Of a DNA stretch of 64,000 nt, positions 8,168 through 17,900 are shown one piece after another. Made by a program: the position numbers and the translations under genes. This DNA is from Verrucomicrobiota bacterium (GTDB taxonomy: Bacteria; Verrucomicrobiota; Kiritimatiellia; UBA8416; JABMPJ01): NCBI GenBank assembly GCA_018648805.1, contig JABGQM010000018.1, positions 1 through 64,000 of the forward strand, written 5' to 3'. The stretch's first letter is position 1; each line of letters starts with the position of its first letter. The notes below the pieces were generated by a model. It ran no database searches and had not been told where the DNA came from. It saw only the letters and a program-made list of their open reading frames with translations.

Positions 8168-10270
8168 ATGACGATTCGGTATGTAGTATTGTGTTTTCTG
8201 ATGACGATTGCGCTCACCGCGCAGGCGGCGCAGACCAATGCACCCGCACTCGATCCCGATGCGGTCGATGTGAAGGCCGACAGCCTGATCTATGACCGCG
8301 ATACGGGATGGATCGAGGGCCGCGGGAACGTCGTCGTGGTGAACGGTGAGGACACGCTGACCGCCGACTATGTTCGCGTCAACATGGTCACCGAGAAGGC
8401 CGAGGCCTTTGGCCACGTGGTCCTGACGCGGCCCGGTGGGGTGACCCGGAGCGAGCGTCTCAGCTATGACTTCAAGGCGCAGGTTGGGCAGGCGGATGAC
8501 ATGAGTGGGGTGGCCAAACCGTTCCGCTGGGTGTCGGATTCGGCCGAGCGTGTTTCCACGAATGCGTACGTGTTGCACAAGGCGGAGGTGACCACCTGTC
8601 GCCTCAAAGGCACCCATCGCCATTTTCACGTACGCGCCAAGGAGATTACCGTGGCGCCCAATCAATGGATGAAGGCGCGCCACGCGGTATGGTATTTCGG
8701 GCGCGTGCCGGGCTTCTACCTGCCCTACTGGTTTCGCAGTCTGCAGGAGTCCGGGTGCGGCTGGTCGTTCCAGCCCGGTTACCACAGTCGTATGGGCGCC
8801 TATCTCCTCTCCACCTACAGCTGTGCCATGACGCCCTGGCTGAAGACCGAGACCCATCTGGACTACCGCACCGCTCGCGGTCCCGCGATCGGACAGGATT
8901 TTCGCTGGCACCAGCCCGGCACGGCCTGGTCGGGCGACTTGGAGTTGTATTACCTGGATGACAAGCGGCCCGTGGACCCCGACGAGGATGTGGCGACCTC
9001 CGATATCGATAACAAGCGTCACCGTATCCGGCTGCGCCACCGCTACTATCCGAGTAGCCACAACTACGCCCTCCTGCAGGCGTACCATCTCAGCGATACG
9101 GATGTGCAGGAAGACTTCTTTGATAGCGAATACCGCCGCGGCTCACAGCCCGAAAACTATTTTATCTACACGCACCGCGGTGATGGCTACCTGGCCAACC
9201 TGCAGGTGCGCAAGCGGCTGAATGATTTCTACACCACCATGGAGCGCCTGCCCGAGGTGTCGGCCGAGGTGTTCCGGCAGGAGATCGGTGGCTCACGGTT
9301 CTACTACGAGGGACATGCGTCCCTGGGCTATTTGCAGCAGACCTGGGCAGAGGCCAGCGCCAATGCCGACTACTCCGCCGTGCGTGGCGACACCTATCAC
9401 CGGATCTACCGTCCCTACAAGCTGTTTGGTTTTCTGAATATGGTACCGCGCGCCGGCTACCGTGGTACCTGGTATTCGGAAACGGCTGACCTGGGCAGCG
9501 GCAACGGAAGTGATATGCGCTCGCTCTTTGACCTGGGGCATGAGGTGTCGTACAAGGCGTTTCGCGTGTGGCAGGATGTCGGTGTCAACCAGGATGCCTA
9601 TCGCCATATCGTCGAGCCCTATGCTGACTACAAGTACGTGGTCAACGACGGCCTGGAGCCCGGTGAAAACCTTCAGTTTGATCGCATCGATACGCTCGGC
9701 AGCGACCACTGGGTCCAAGTGGGCGTGCGCAACAAGCTTCAGACCAAGCGAGGCAACCGCGCCAAGGATCTCGTCGATCTGAATATTTTCTCTTATTACA
9801 ATCTCGACCCCGATGCGGGTGAGGATGCGATCGACAACATAAATTTCGACCTCGAAGCCTTCCCGTTTGCCTGGATGCGCCTGGATGCAGATGGACACTA
9901 CAGCCTCTCCCAGGATATCTTGGAAGAATTCAATACACGCCTGTGGGTCTGGAAGAGGAAGGTGTGGTCGGCCGGCCTCGAGCATCGCTACTGGAAGGAT
10001 GAGAGCCGCCTCTGGTCGGCCAAGTTGAACTGGAAACCCTCCACACAGTGGGCCTTCGGCTCGCATGTGCGCTACGAAGCCGAGGAAGGCCGTATGGAGG
10101 AGTACGGTGGGTATGCCCAGCGTAGCTACGACTGCCTGGCCTGGCGCACCGGTGTCGATATTATGCCGGCCTACACACGGTCGGACGGCACGGAGCGGGA
10201 AGACGAATGGCGGGTCATGATCGAGTTCTGGCTGACGGATTTCCCCTCATCCCGGATGAGAATAAAATAA
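8168..10270 (+). CDS. lptD: LptD-like outer-membrane LPS assembly protein
   Basis: Outer-membrane beta-barrel that inserts lipopolysaccharide into the outer leaflet. A signal peptide covers residues 1-20 (MTIRYVVLCFLMTIALTAQA). An OstA/LptA-like jellyroll follows (about 30-160, VDVKADSLIYDRDTGWIEGRGNV type). Then comes the long barrel, rich in aromatic residues and alternating strands, with GRVPGFYLPYWF as the LptD-characteristic junction. At 700 residues it is slightly shorter than E. coli LptD (784). Its last codons are followed 15 bases later by the epimerase gene. The presence of LptD argues for a diderm with LPS. Confidence 0.85.
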   Translation: MTIRYVVLCFLMTIALTAQAAQTNAPALDPDAVDVKADSLIYDRDTGWIEGRGNVVVVNGEDTLTADYVRVNMVTEKAEAFGHVVLTRPGGVTRSERLSYDFKAQVGQADDMSGVAKPFRWVSDSAERVSTNAYVLHKAEVTTCRLKGTHRHFHVRAKEITVAPNQWMKARHAVWYFGRVPGFYLPYWFRSLQESGCGWSFQPGYHSRMGAYLLSTYSCAMTPWLKTETHLDYRTARGPAIGQDFRWHQPGTAWSGDLELYYLDDKRPVDPDEDVATSDIDNKRHRIRLRHRYYPSSHNYALLQAYHLSDTDVQEDFFDSEYRRGSQPENYFIYTHRGDGYLANLQVRKRLNDFYTTMERLPEVSAEVFRQEIGGSRFYYEGHASLGYLQQTWAEASANADYSAVRGDTYHRIYRPYKLFGFLNMVPRAGYRGTWYSETADLGSGNGSDMRSLFDLGHEVSYKAFRVWQDVGVNQDAYRHIVEPYADYKYVVNDGLEPGENLQFDRIDTLGSDHWVQVGVRNKLQTKRGNRAKDLVDLNIFSYYNLDPDAGEDAIDNINFDLEAFPFAWMRLDADGHYSLSQDILEEFNTRLWVWKRKVWSAGLEHRYWKDESRLWSAKLNWKPSTQWAFGSHVRYEAEEGRMEEYGGYAQRSYDCLAWRTGVDIMPAYTRSDGTEREDEWRVMIEFWLTDFPSSRMRIK

Positions 10271-10285
10271 GAATGAGGTGACGAT

Positions 10286-11218
10286 ATGGAATACTTGGTA
10301 ACCGGTGGCGCAGGATTTATTGGATCGAATATTGTGCGGCATCTTGTCGGAGAAGGGCGCCAGGTGCGCATCCTTGATAACCTCGATACGGGGCGTCGGA
10401 TCAACATTGAAGATCTCCTCGATGAGGTCGACTTCATTGAGGGCGACATCCGGGATGAGGCCACCGCGCATCGTGCCGTTAAGGGCGTTAGCTACGTGAT
10501 TCATCTCGCCGCCCTGCCCTCGGTCATCCGCTCGGTTAATGACCCCATCGCCGCAAATCAGACGAATATCAACGGTACGTTGAACATGCTTGTGGCCGCA
10601 CGTGACGCTCAGGTGAAGCGCTTTGTCTTCTCCTCCTCCTCCTCTGTCTACGGCAACACGCCGACGTTGCCCAAGCGTGAAGATATGACTCCCATGCCGC
10701 TCTCGCCCTATGCGGTGCAGAAGCTGACCGGTGAGCATTACTGCCGCGTCTTCCACCGGCTGTATGGACTGCAGACGGTCTGCCTGCGCTACTTCAACGT
10801 GTTCGGTCCACGCCAGGATCCGGCCTCGCAATACTCTGCCGTGATTCCACTGTTCGTCTCGGCCCTGCAGAAGGATACCGCGCCGATCATTCATGGCGAT
10901 GGCGAGCAAACCCGTGACTTCACCTTCGTAGGCGATGTCGTGCGGGCCAACCTGTGTGCCTGTACCGCCCCGGACGCCGCCGCGGGCGGGGTCTACAACG
11001 TAGCCTATGAGCACCGCACCTCGATCAACGAGCTGGCCCGCATCCTGGCCGAACTGCTGGGCAAAGCGATCACACCACAGCACGTCGAGCCGCGCGCAGG
11101 TGATGTGCGCGATTCGCAAGGCGACCCCACCGCGGCCAAGACCATGCTGCAGTGGTCCGCTCAGACGACGGTCGAAGAGGGATTGAAAGAGGCCGTGGCC
11201 TTCTACCTGGAGTCATAA
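10286..11218 (+). CDS. NAD-dependent UDP-sugar epimerase/dehydratase
   Basis: Extended short-chain dehydrogenase of the UDP-glucose/UDP-N-acetylglucosamine 4-epimerase type, 310 residues. The NAD-binding motif TGGAGFIG starts at residue 6. The catalytic Ser lies in SSSSSVYG (116-123) and the YxxxK pair is Y142/K146 in SPYAVQK. YFNVFGPRQDP and the GDGEQTRDFTFVGDVV segment are typical of WbpP/Gne-like 4-epimerases. The exact sugar cannot be read from sequence. It probably supplies a precursor for LPS or exopolysaccharide, consistent with its position after lptD. The stop TAA overlaps the ATG of the polymerase gene. Confidence 0.9.
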   Translation: MEYLVTGGAGFIGSNIVRHLVGEGRQVRILDNLDTGRRINIEDLLDEVDFIEGDIRDEATAHRAVKGVSYVIHLAALPSVIRSVNDPIAANQTNINGTLNMLVAARDAQVKRFVFSSSSSVYGNTPTLPKREDMTPMPLSPYAVQKLTGEHYCRVFHRLYGLQTVCLRYFNVFGPRQDPASQYSAVIPLFVSALQKDTAPIIHGDGEQTRDFTFVGDVVRANLCACTAPDAAAGGVYNVAYEHRTSINELARILAELLGKAITPQHVEPRAGDVRDSQGDPTAAKTMLQWSAQTTVEEGLKEAVAFYLES

Positions 11219-13467
11219 TGGACCCACGCAACACGGCCCTTTTTGGATCCGACGATGAACAAGGCATGGTCGCCGTTGAATGGATCGCCGGAACGTCCGG
11301 TACCGATCATATGCGTATCTTTGTCCGTGATGGAAGCCGTGTAACCCATCACGACGAACCGTTTGAGCCCTTTATCGTGTCGACGGCCTCGGCCCTTGAC
11401 GGCTGTCCTGTGGCGCCGCTATCCACGACGCCCCTGACGGGCACGGGGGCCCTCAATACGCTCGCCACCTTTGCGCAGTGGAAGCCGTGCCGCAAGGCCG
11501 CCGCGTGGCTGGCCAAGGAGACCGGCTACAGCCAGTCCCAGCCGGGAGCGCCCTACCTCTGCCCGGCTGACCCGGTACAGCAATATCTCATTCGGTCGGG
11601 CAAGACCCATTTCATGGGCATGCCGCCGAATGGGGTCAATCGCATGCAGGTCGATATCGAATGCGTCACCACGCCCGGCTATGACTTCTGCAATGCCGAG
11701 CGACCGGGAGATGAGATCGTGGCGATTGCCATGGCGGACCTGAGCGGGTGGGTCGAGGTCCTCTCCGGCAGCGACATGGACGAGGCCACCATGCTGCAGC
11801 GCTTTGTCGCCTGCGTACAGGAACGCGACCCGGACGTGATCGAAGGCCACAATATTTTCAATTTCGACCTGCCCTATATTGCCGCCCGCGCCGCATACCG
11901 GGAGGTGGCCCTGACCCTCGGGCGGGATGGCAGCACGCCGCAGGCCCGGCCCAGCCGGATGTCCATCGGGGAGCGAACCCTCTCCTATACCCGCTTTGAT
12001 ATCTTCGGGCGGCATGTCGTCGACACCCTCTTCCTGGTACATGCCTATGATGTTGCGCACCGCTCGCTGTCTGGGTTCGGACTGAAGGAAGTGGCGATTC
12101 ATTTCGGGGTCGCCGCCGCGGACCGTACCTACGTCGAGGGCTCTTGTATTTCGGCACTCTATCGCGAAGATCCTGCCCGGATCATGCGCTACGTGCGCGA
12201 CGATGTCTGCGAAACCCGGGCGATCAGCACGCTGCTCTCGCAGAGCAGTTTTGTGCAGGCGCAAACATTGCCCTACTCCTACCAGAATATCTGCGTGCGC
12301 GGTACGGCCACTAAGGTCGATGCGCTGATGCTGCGCGAATACCTGCGCCGCGAGCACGCCTTGCCGCACCCGGATATGCCGCGCCAGTTTGCGGGCGGCT
12401 ACACGGATGTCTTTCATACGGGCGTGATCCGCGACGTCCATCATTGCGATGTACGCTCACTCTATCCCTCGCTCATGCTGACCCGTCAACTGGCTCCGCG
12501 CAGCGACGAGTGTGGCGTCTTCCTGCAGCTTCTGGAAACCCTGCGCGATTTTCGCCTCGAGGCCAAGGCCAGCATGCAGGCCGCCACGGATGACCATAGC
12601 CGCGCCGGCTATGACGCCCTGCAGACCACGTTCAAGATTCTGATCAACTCATTTTACGGCTATCTCGGGTTCGGCCAGGCGCGCTTCAGCGATTTCGATG
12701 CGGCCGAGACGATTACCGCTGACGGCCGTGAACTGCTGCAGCAGATGATCGACTGGCTCAAGGCGCATGATGCCGACCCCGTTGAGATCGATACGGATGG
12801 TATCTACTTTGTGCCGCCGTCGGACTGCCTGGCCGGCGCGGGGGCCCCGGCGAAGCTGGCCGCGTTCCGGGCCGCCTTCTCGGCCAACCTGCCCGCAGGC
12901 ATCGACGTCGAGTTCGATGGCGAATACACCTCGATGTATAGCTACAAGATGAAGAACTACGCGCTTCTGGCACCCGGCGGTGAGGTCACCATCAAGGGCG
13001 GGGCCCTCAAGTCGCGCGGCCTGGAGCCCTTTCAGCGTGCGTTTGTGGAGGAGATGATCCGCCTGCGGCTGGAAGGGCGCGAAGCGGATCTGCCCGCCTT
13101 GCGAACGCGCTATGAGCATGCGATCCAGCATCGCGAGTGGCCGATTGAAAAACTCGCCAAGCGTGAGATGCTGCAGGAATCGCCGAAGTCCTATGCCGGC
13201 AAGATTGGACGCGGCGCGCGGGCGCGCAGCGCCTCCTACGAACTGGCCCTCAAGTCTGCACGCGACTACCGCGCCGGCGACCACGTCTCGTATTACGTCA
13301 GCGGTGAGAAGAAGAGCATTCCCGTACACCAGGCCGCCAAGCTGGTGGCCGAGTGGGACCCCGCTAAGCGCGATGAAAACGTCGCTTACTACCTGGCGAA
13401 ACTGGTAGCTTTGTGTAAGAAATTCGAGGTGCCCGAGACCATGGAGACGCAGGGCGAACTCTTTTAG
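11218..13467 (+). CDS. polB: family-B DNA polymerase
   Basis: DNA polymerase of family B (the group of E. coli Pol II), 749 residues. The 3'-5' exonuclease domain has ExoI DIE at 146-148, ExoII GHNIFNFDLPY at 210-220 and ExoIII YVRDD at 325-329. The polymerase motifs are A DVRSLYPS (411-418), B KILINSFYGYLG (473-484) and C DTDG (525-528). All catalytic acids are present, so both activities should be intact. ATG 11218 overlaps the epimerase stop by one base; a longer frame from 11152 lies inside the epimerase. It is likely a repair or translesion enzyme, since the replicative dnaE is also in the window. Motif C is DTDG, as in several archaeal/phage-type enzymes. Confidence 0.93.
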   Translation: MDPRNTALFGSDDEQGMVAVEWIAGTSGTDHMRIFVRDGSRVTHHDEPFEPFIVSTASALDGCPVAPLSTTPLTGTGALNTLATFAQWKPCRKAAAWLAKETGYSQSQPGAPYLCPADPVQQYLIRSGKTHFMGMPPNGVNRMQVDIECVTTPGYDFCNAERPGDEIVAIAMADLSGWVEVLSGSDMDEATMLQRFVACVQERDPDVIEGHNIFNFDLPYIAARAAYREVALTLGRDGSTPQARPSRMSIGERTLSYTRFDIFGRHVVDTLFLVHAYDVAHRSLSGFGLKEVAIHFGVAAADRTYVEGSCISALYREDPARIMRYVRDDVCETRAISTLLSQSSFVQAQTLPYSYQNICVRGTATKVDALMLREYLRREHALPHPDMPRQFAGGYTDVFHTGVIRDVHHCDVRSLYPSLMLTRQLAPRSDECGVFLQLLETLRDFRLEAKASMQAATDDHSRAGYDALQTTFKILINSFYGYLGFGQARFSDFDAAETITADGRELLQQMIDWLKAHDADPVEIDTDGIYFVPPSDCLAGAGAPAKLAAFRAAFSANLPAGIDVEFDGEYTSMYSYKMKNYALLAPGGEVTIKGGALKSRGLEPFQRAFVEEMIRLRLEGREADLPALRTRYEHAIQHREWPIEKLAKREMLQESPKSYAGKIGRGARARSASYELALKSARDYRAGDHVSYYVSGEKKSIPVHQAAKLVAEWDPAKRDENVAYYLAKLVALCKKFEVPETMETQGELF

Positions 13468-13468
13468 G

Positions 13469-13620
13469 GAACAATCGAACATTCGAACAATCGAACATTC
13501 GAACAATCGAACAGCCGAACTACGAAGTGGGAGGGGAACGTTGCTGTCTCTGCTCCCGGCAAAACATGGGTCTTTCTCTTCGTAGTTCGGCTGTTCGATT
13601 GTTCGATTGTTCCAATGTTC
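13469..13620. repeat. word-repeat hairpin (CGAACAAT type), perfect core
   Basis: Bases 13500-13527 and 13578-13605 are a perfect 28-base inverted repeat with a 50-base loop. Outside it both arms continue as repeats of the eight-base words CGAACAAT/CGAACATT, out to 13469 and 13620. It occupies nearly all of the polB-gspG gap. Confidence 0.88.
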
Positions 13621-13636
13621 AAGAAAGGTATAGACC

Positions 13637-14077
13637 ATGAAAAAGAGTAGTACCGCTGGATTTACATTACTGGAGATCCTGGTCGTGGTCTTGATCATCA
13701 CGATCCTCTCAACCCTGGTGGGGGTTAATGTCATCAGCCGGTCGGGGGAGGCCAAGCGCGATATCGCCCGCGTCCAGATCGAAACATTCAAGCGGGCCCT
13801 GCAGGGGTACCGGATGGACAACGGGCGTTACCCGACCCAGCGGCAGGGGCTGGGCGCCTTGTGCCTGCCCGCCACGACGCCGCCGCTCCCGACCAAGTTT
13901 CCTGAGGGTGGCTATCTCGAATCGCCGGTGGTGCCGCAGGATCCATGGAAGCAGGAGTTTGTCTACCTCGTGCCCGGCCCCGTGGGCTATGCCTACGAGA
14001 TTGTCAGCTACGGCGGAGATGGTGAGCCCGACGGTGAAGGTGAGGACGCCGATATATCGAGCGCCGCCCAGCTATAG
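13637..14077 (+). CDS. gspG: type II secretion major pseudopilin GspG-like
   Basis: A 146-residue type IV pilin-like protein. The prepilin peptidase site is G8/F9 in TAGFTLLEILVV, with the conserved Glu at mature position 5. A single hydrophobic helix follows. The C-terminal domain has GspG hallmarks: YRMDNGRYPTQRQGLGAL, a PVVPQDPWKQEFVYLVPG segment and YGGDGEPDGEGEDADI, which resembles the calcium-binding DGxxGG/AD loop. No other gsp gene is nearby, so it is an orphan here. Its stop lies three bases from the end of the convergent IMPase gene. Confidence 0.92.
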   Translation: MKKSSTAGFTLLEILVVVLIITILSTLVGVNVISRSGEAKRDIARVQIETFKRALQGYRMDNGRYPTQRQGLGALCLPATTPPLPTKFPEGGYLESPVVPQDPWKQEFVYLVPGPVGYAYEIVSYGGDGEPDGEGEDADISSAAQL

Positions 14078-14080
14078 GGC

Positions 14081-14920
14081 TTAACGCCCCAGTGCCCCGA
14101 GCACGCTGGCGCGTAGCGCATCGTGTATCCGGCCATTCGTGGCCATGTATTGCATGCCGAAGCCCTGCGCGCGCTGTAAGGTCTCCCCGCGGCCACCGGC
14201 CTGGCGCACGATGAGCCCCGCGGCCGCCACGTCCCACAGGAAGATGCCGGTCTCCATGTAGCCATCGGCCCGTCCCGCGGCCACATTGCACATGTCCATC
14301 GCCGCGGAACCCATGATGCGCGGGCGTTGGGCCTGGTTGGCAATCGCGTTGAACACCGCGAGCGGTGGCACGCGGCCATCGTGGTGCCGGTCGACACCGG
14401 TCATCACAATGGATTCCTCTATGCGGGTCGTCCCCGATACATGGATCGGTTCGCCGTTGCAGGTGGCCGGTGTGTCACATGTGGCCGCATACAGCTCACC
14501 CAGCGCGGGCGCATACACCACCCCTGCGACCGGTTGTCCGCCCTGCAGCACCCCCACCGAACAGCACCACTGGGGCAATCCATGCGAGAAGTTGACCGTG
14601 CCGTCAATCGGATCAATGACCCACAGCGTGTGGTCCGATGCCATGGGCCAGAGGGTCTCGTCCGCCTCCCCGGCGGGCGGCATGGCGGCGGCATGGTCAT
14701 CCTCCTCACCCAAAATATCGTGGGAGGGAAAGCGGTCGCGCACGACCGTCTCGGCAATGGCCTGGCATTCCACATCCAGCTTCAACTTGACGTCGTGGTG
14801 GGTAACCGCGTTGGCTTCCTGTCGCCGGTCACGATTGGCCAGAGCATGATCACCCGCGCACCGCGCGGCCTCAATGGCACAATCCAAGAGGTCGCCGACG
14901 GTCCACTGCTCACTGCTCAC
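14081..14920 (-). CDS. inositol monophosphatase family protein
   Basis: Mg-dependent sugar/inositol phosphatase (SuhB/IMPase fold), 279 residues. The metal site is complete: GEED at about 71-74, DPIDGT with D103 and D106, and WDVAAAG near residue 229. The substrate could be inositol phosphate, 3'-phosphoadenosine phosphate or a sugar phosphate. The GTG start at 14920 lies within a run of GAGCAGT heptads, so the first residues (MSSEQW) are encoded by an intergenic-type repeat. The real start could be a later TTG/GTG. It follows smc by three bases on the same strand. Confidence 0.9.
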   Translation of the reverse strand: MSSEQWTVGDLLDCAIEAARCAGDHALANRDRRQEANAVTHHDVKLKLDVECQAIAETVVRDRFPSHDILGEEDDHAAAMPPAGEADETLWPMASDHTLWVIDPIDGTVNFSHGLPQWCCSVGVLQGGQPVAGVVYAPALGELYAATCDTPATCNGEPIHVSGTTRIEESIVMTGVDRHHDGRVPPLAVFNAIANQAQRPRIMGSAAMDMCNVAAGRADGYMETGIFLWDVAAAGLIVRQAGGRGETLQRAQGFGMQYMATNGRIHDALRASVLGALGR

Positions 14921-14927
14921 TGCTCAC
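14904..14927. repeat. CACTGCT heptad array at the smc-IMPase junction
   Basis: Three perfect heptads CACTGCT plus CAC (AGTGAGC on the minus strand). The array spans the smc stop and the start codon of the IMPase gene. The same word makes the arms of the hairpins at 44112-44170 and 57631-57736. Confidence 0.85.
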
Positions 14928-17900
14928 TTCCCTTCACCCACCGTGGCCGGCTTGACCCAGTCGGTGTGTTCGGCGGCCTCGTTGAACTTCATCGATACCG
15001 TATTGGATATGCCTTTTTCCTGCATCGTGACGCCGTAGAGTATATCGCTGGCCGCAATGGTCTGGCGGTTGTGCGTGATGACCACAAACTGGGAATACTG
15101 CAGGAAGTCCTTCAGCACGGTCACAAACCGGCCGATGTTGGAATCGTCCAGAGCGGCGTCCAGCTCGTCGAGCAGACAGAAGGGGCTCGGCTTGATCATG
15201 TAGATCGCAAACAGGAGCGAGACGGCCGTCATGGTCCGCTCACCACCCGAGAGCAGTGAGACGTTCTGCAGGCGTTTGCCCGGAGGACGGGCAATGATCT
15301 CGATGCCGGATTCGAGGACGTCTTCTTCATCGATCATGACCAGCCGCGCTGAGCCCCCGCGGAAGAGCCGCTTGAACATCACCTCGAAGTTCGCGTTCAC
15401 CTTGATAAAGGTCTCCTTGAACATTTCGGAGGTCGTGATGTTGATCTTCTTGATCAGGTCCATCAGCTGCTGCTTGGAGTTGACCAGGTCTTCTTCCTGC
15501 TCGGTTAGGAAGGCAAAGCGCTCCTGTAGCTCCTGGTACTCCTCGATCGCCACGAGGTTGACCGGCCCCATCGCATCCAGTTTGGTGCGCAGCTCTGCGA
15601 TGCGCGTTTCGGCGTCATCCAGGGGCGGCATCTCGATCGGTTCCTCGGGTTCGACCATGATGGCTTCAGCCGTCATGCGATAGTCGGATGTGATCCGCTC
15701 AAGCAGGTTCTCGCGCTGCATGCGTGTTTCGGTGCGACGGATATCAAAGCGTGAGAGGGCTTCGCGCAGGCTGTCGGCATTGCGCCGCCACTCGGCCAGG
15801 AGCGTATCCATTTGATGCAGGGCCTCGCCCTGCTTCTCCTGGTTCCGGCGCAGGCTGTCGGCCTTGGTCGCATTCACCTGCACCGTCGCTTCGAGCTCGC
15901 CCAGGCGCTGGCGCGCTTCAGCGATCTCGGATTCGAGTCGCTCAATGTTGGTGGTATACGATTCGATGCCTTCCGACCGACCGCGGATGGCACCGTCCAA
16001 CTCGGTCACACGTGCCGCCAGGGTGGCGCGCTGCGAGTCGAGATGCTCAACTTTCTGCTTCAGCCCGGCAAAACGGATGCGACTGTCGGTCAGCTTGGAC
16101 TGGAAATCACCGGAGCGGTCTTCGAGGGCGCGCAGGTCGCGGGTCTGGTCTTGCAGCTTGACCGCTGCCTGCTCGCGCTGACCACGTGTTTCATCAAGCC
16201 GGCTGACGATATCATCGCGTTCCGAGCCGCCTCCCTCCTGCTCCTTGAGCAGGACCTCAAGCTCGTAGCTAACGGTCTCTAGACGCTTGGTGGCGGTCAC
16301 GGCCTCGCGCGACACCATCTGGTTCTCGCCCTCCTTCTGGGCCACCGTGCGCTCGGTCTCGGAGAGGAGGCGCCGCGCGGCGGCGAGTGCCTCACGCAGG
16401 GCGTCACGTGTGGTGCGGGCTTCAGCAAGCTTCGCATCGGTCTGGCTAAGCTGGGCGTTCAGCTCGCCGGCCTTGCGGCGCACTTCGTCGAGCGCGTAGG
16501 TGCGTGCCAGCGGATTCGAAACCGATTTGTCGGGCATCCACAACTCGGCGGCGCCGCGACCGCTCAAGAGCTGGCCCGACGGGGTGACGGCGCTGGCGTG
16601 TGCGGGCAGGGGGTGGGGGGCCTGGTCGAGTGTGGCCACAACGAGCACGTGGCCGATCAGCCGTTCGAGCAGGGGGCGTACCGCGTCGCTGCAGGTGATG
16701 TGGTCAATCAGGCGGTCGCCTGGTATGGCGGCGGCGGGCGGGATATCGAGATCAGCAATCAGCAGGCGCGCCGTACCGGCTTCCATCTCGGCGAGGGCAT
16801 TCAGGACGGTCACGGCCGTCACGGGATCGCGCACGATCACCGCGTCAAGCCAGGCGCGCAGGGCCGATTCGAGCGCCTTGCGGTACTCGGTCGGCACGTC
16901 GAGCTGGGTGGCCAGTGGTCCCAGCACAGCATCTCGGTCGATCGTAAGGGGGTTATCTGCGTTGAGCACGAGTTGCGAGCCCGGGGGGAAATCTTCGGCG
17001 GCGGCCTCATCCTCGGCCAGCAGGTCGAGGCGTGCGCCTGTGGCGGCCAGCTGCGAGCGCAGCTCAACGGCCTGGTGCTGCATGGCTTCGGCCTGTTGAC
17101 CCGCCTCGCTGTAGGCCTGCTCAGCCTGCGTCACATCGCTGCGGTGGCGTTCGAGGCCGGCCTGCATATCCTGCAGCAAGGTCGTCATTTCAGCACGCCG
17201 ACGCTGATGGGTTTCGGCGGCCCGGGCCACCTGTGATTTCTCGGAGGTGAGTCGCTCACGGCGAATCACGTTGGAGCGCTCACGCGTGTCAATCTCGACC
17301 AGCTCGTTCTGCAGGCGCGAGGCCAGACCTTCAAGCTCGACCGTATCTTCGCGCAGCTTCTGGATCGCGGTGCGCGCCCCGTCCATCTGTTCGCGGTGCG
17401 CGTCGAAGGCGCTCTGGTTGGCGGCCAACTCCTGCTCGGCGGCGATGCGGCTCTGCCGGGCCTCCTCGAGCTGGGTCTCCAGGGCGGCGAGGGTCCCGCG
17501 CTTCTCCTCGATCTGGCGCGAGGCCTCTTCGATCTCGCGCGTGTCACGCTGCGAGAGGGCGCGATACTCCGCAATGCGCTGCCCGTTGGTCTCGATCAGC
17601 TCGCGGGTGTGATCCAGGCGGGTGCGGGCCTGTACGCCGGCTTCGAGCACGGTGCCGATCTCGCGCTGCGTCTCCATCTGCGCCTCACGCAAGCCGCTGC
17701 TGTCGGTTTCGACGCGCTCAATCTCGGCCACGGCCTCCGTCTGTTTGGTCTGCAGCGCCTGCGATTCGGCATCAATCTCGGCGAGGTCGTTGTCAAAGAC
17801 GTGCATCCGGCTGCGCGTGGCGTACAGGTCCAGCGACTGCAGCTCTTCACGGAGCGTCTTGTAGCGGCGCGCCTTGCCGGCCTGGCGCTGCAGGGAGCCG

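Noticed and set aside
11419..12444. 341-codon minus-strand frame over polB
   Set aside because: It is antisense to intact polymerase motifs and has no similarity to a known protein.
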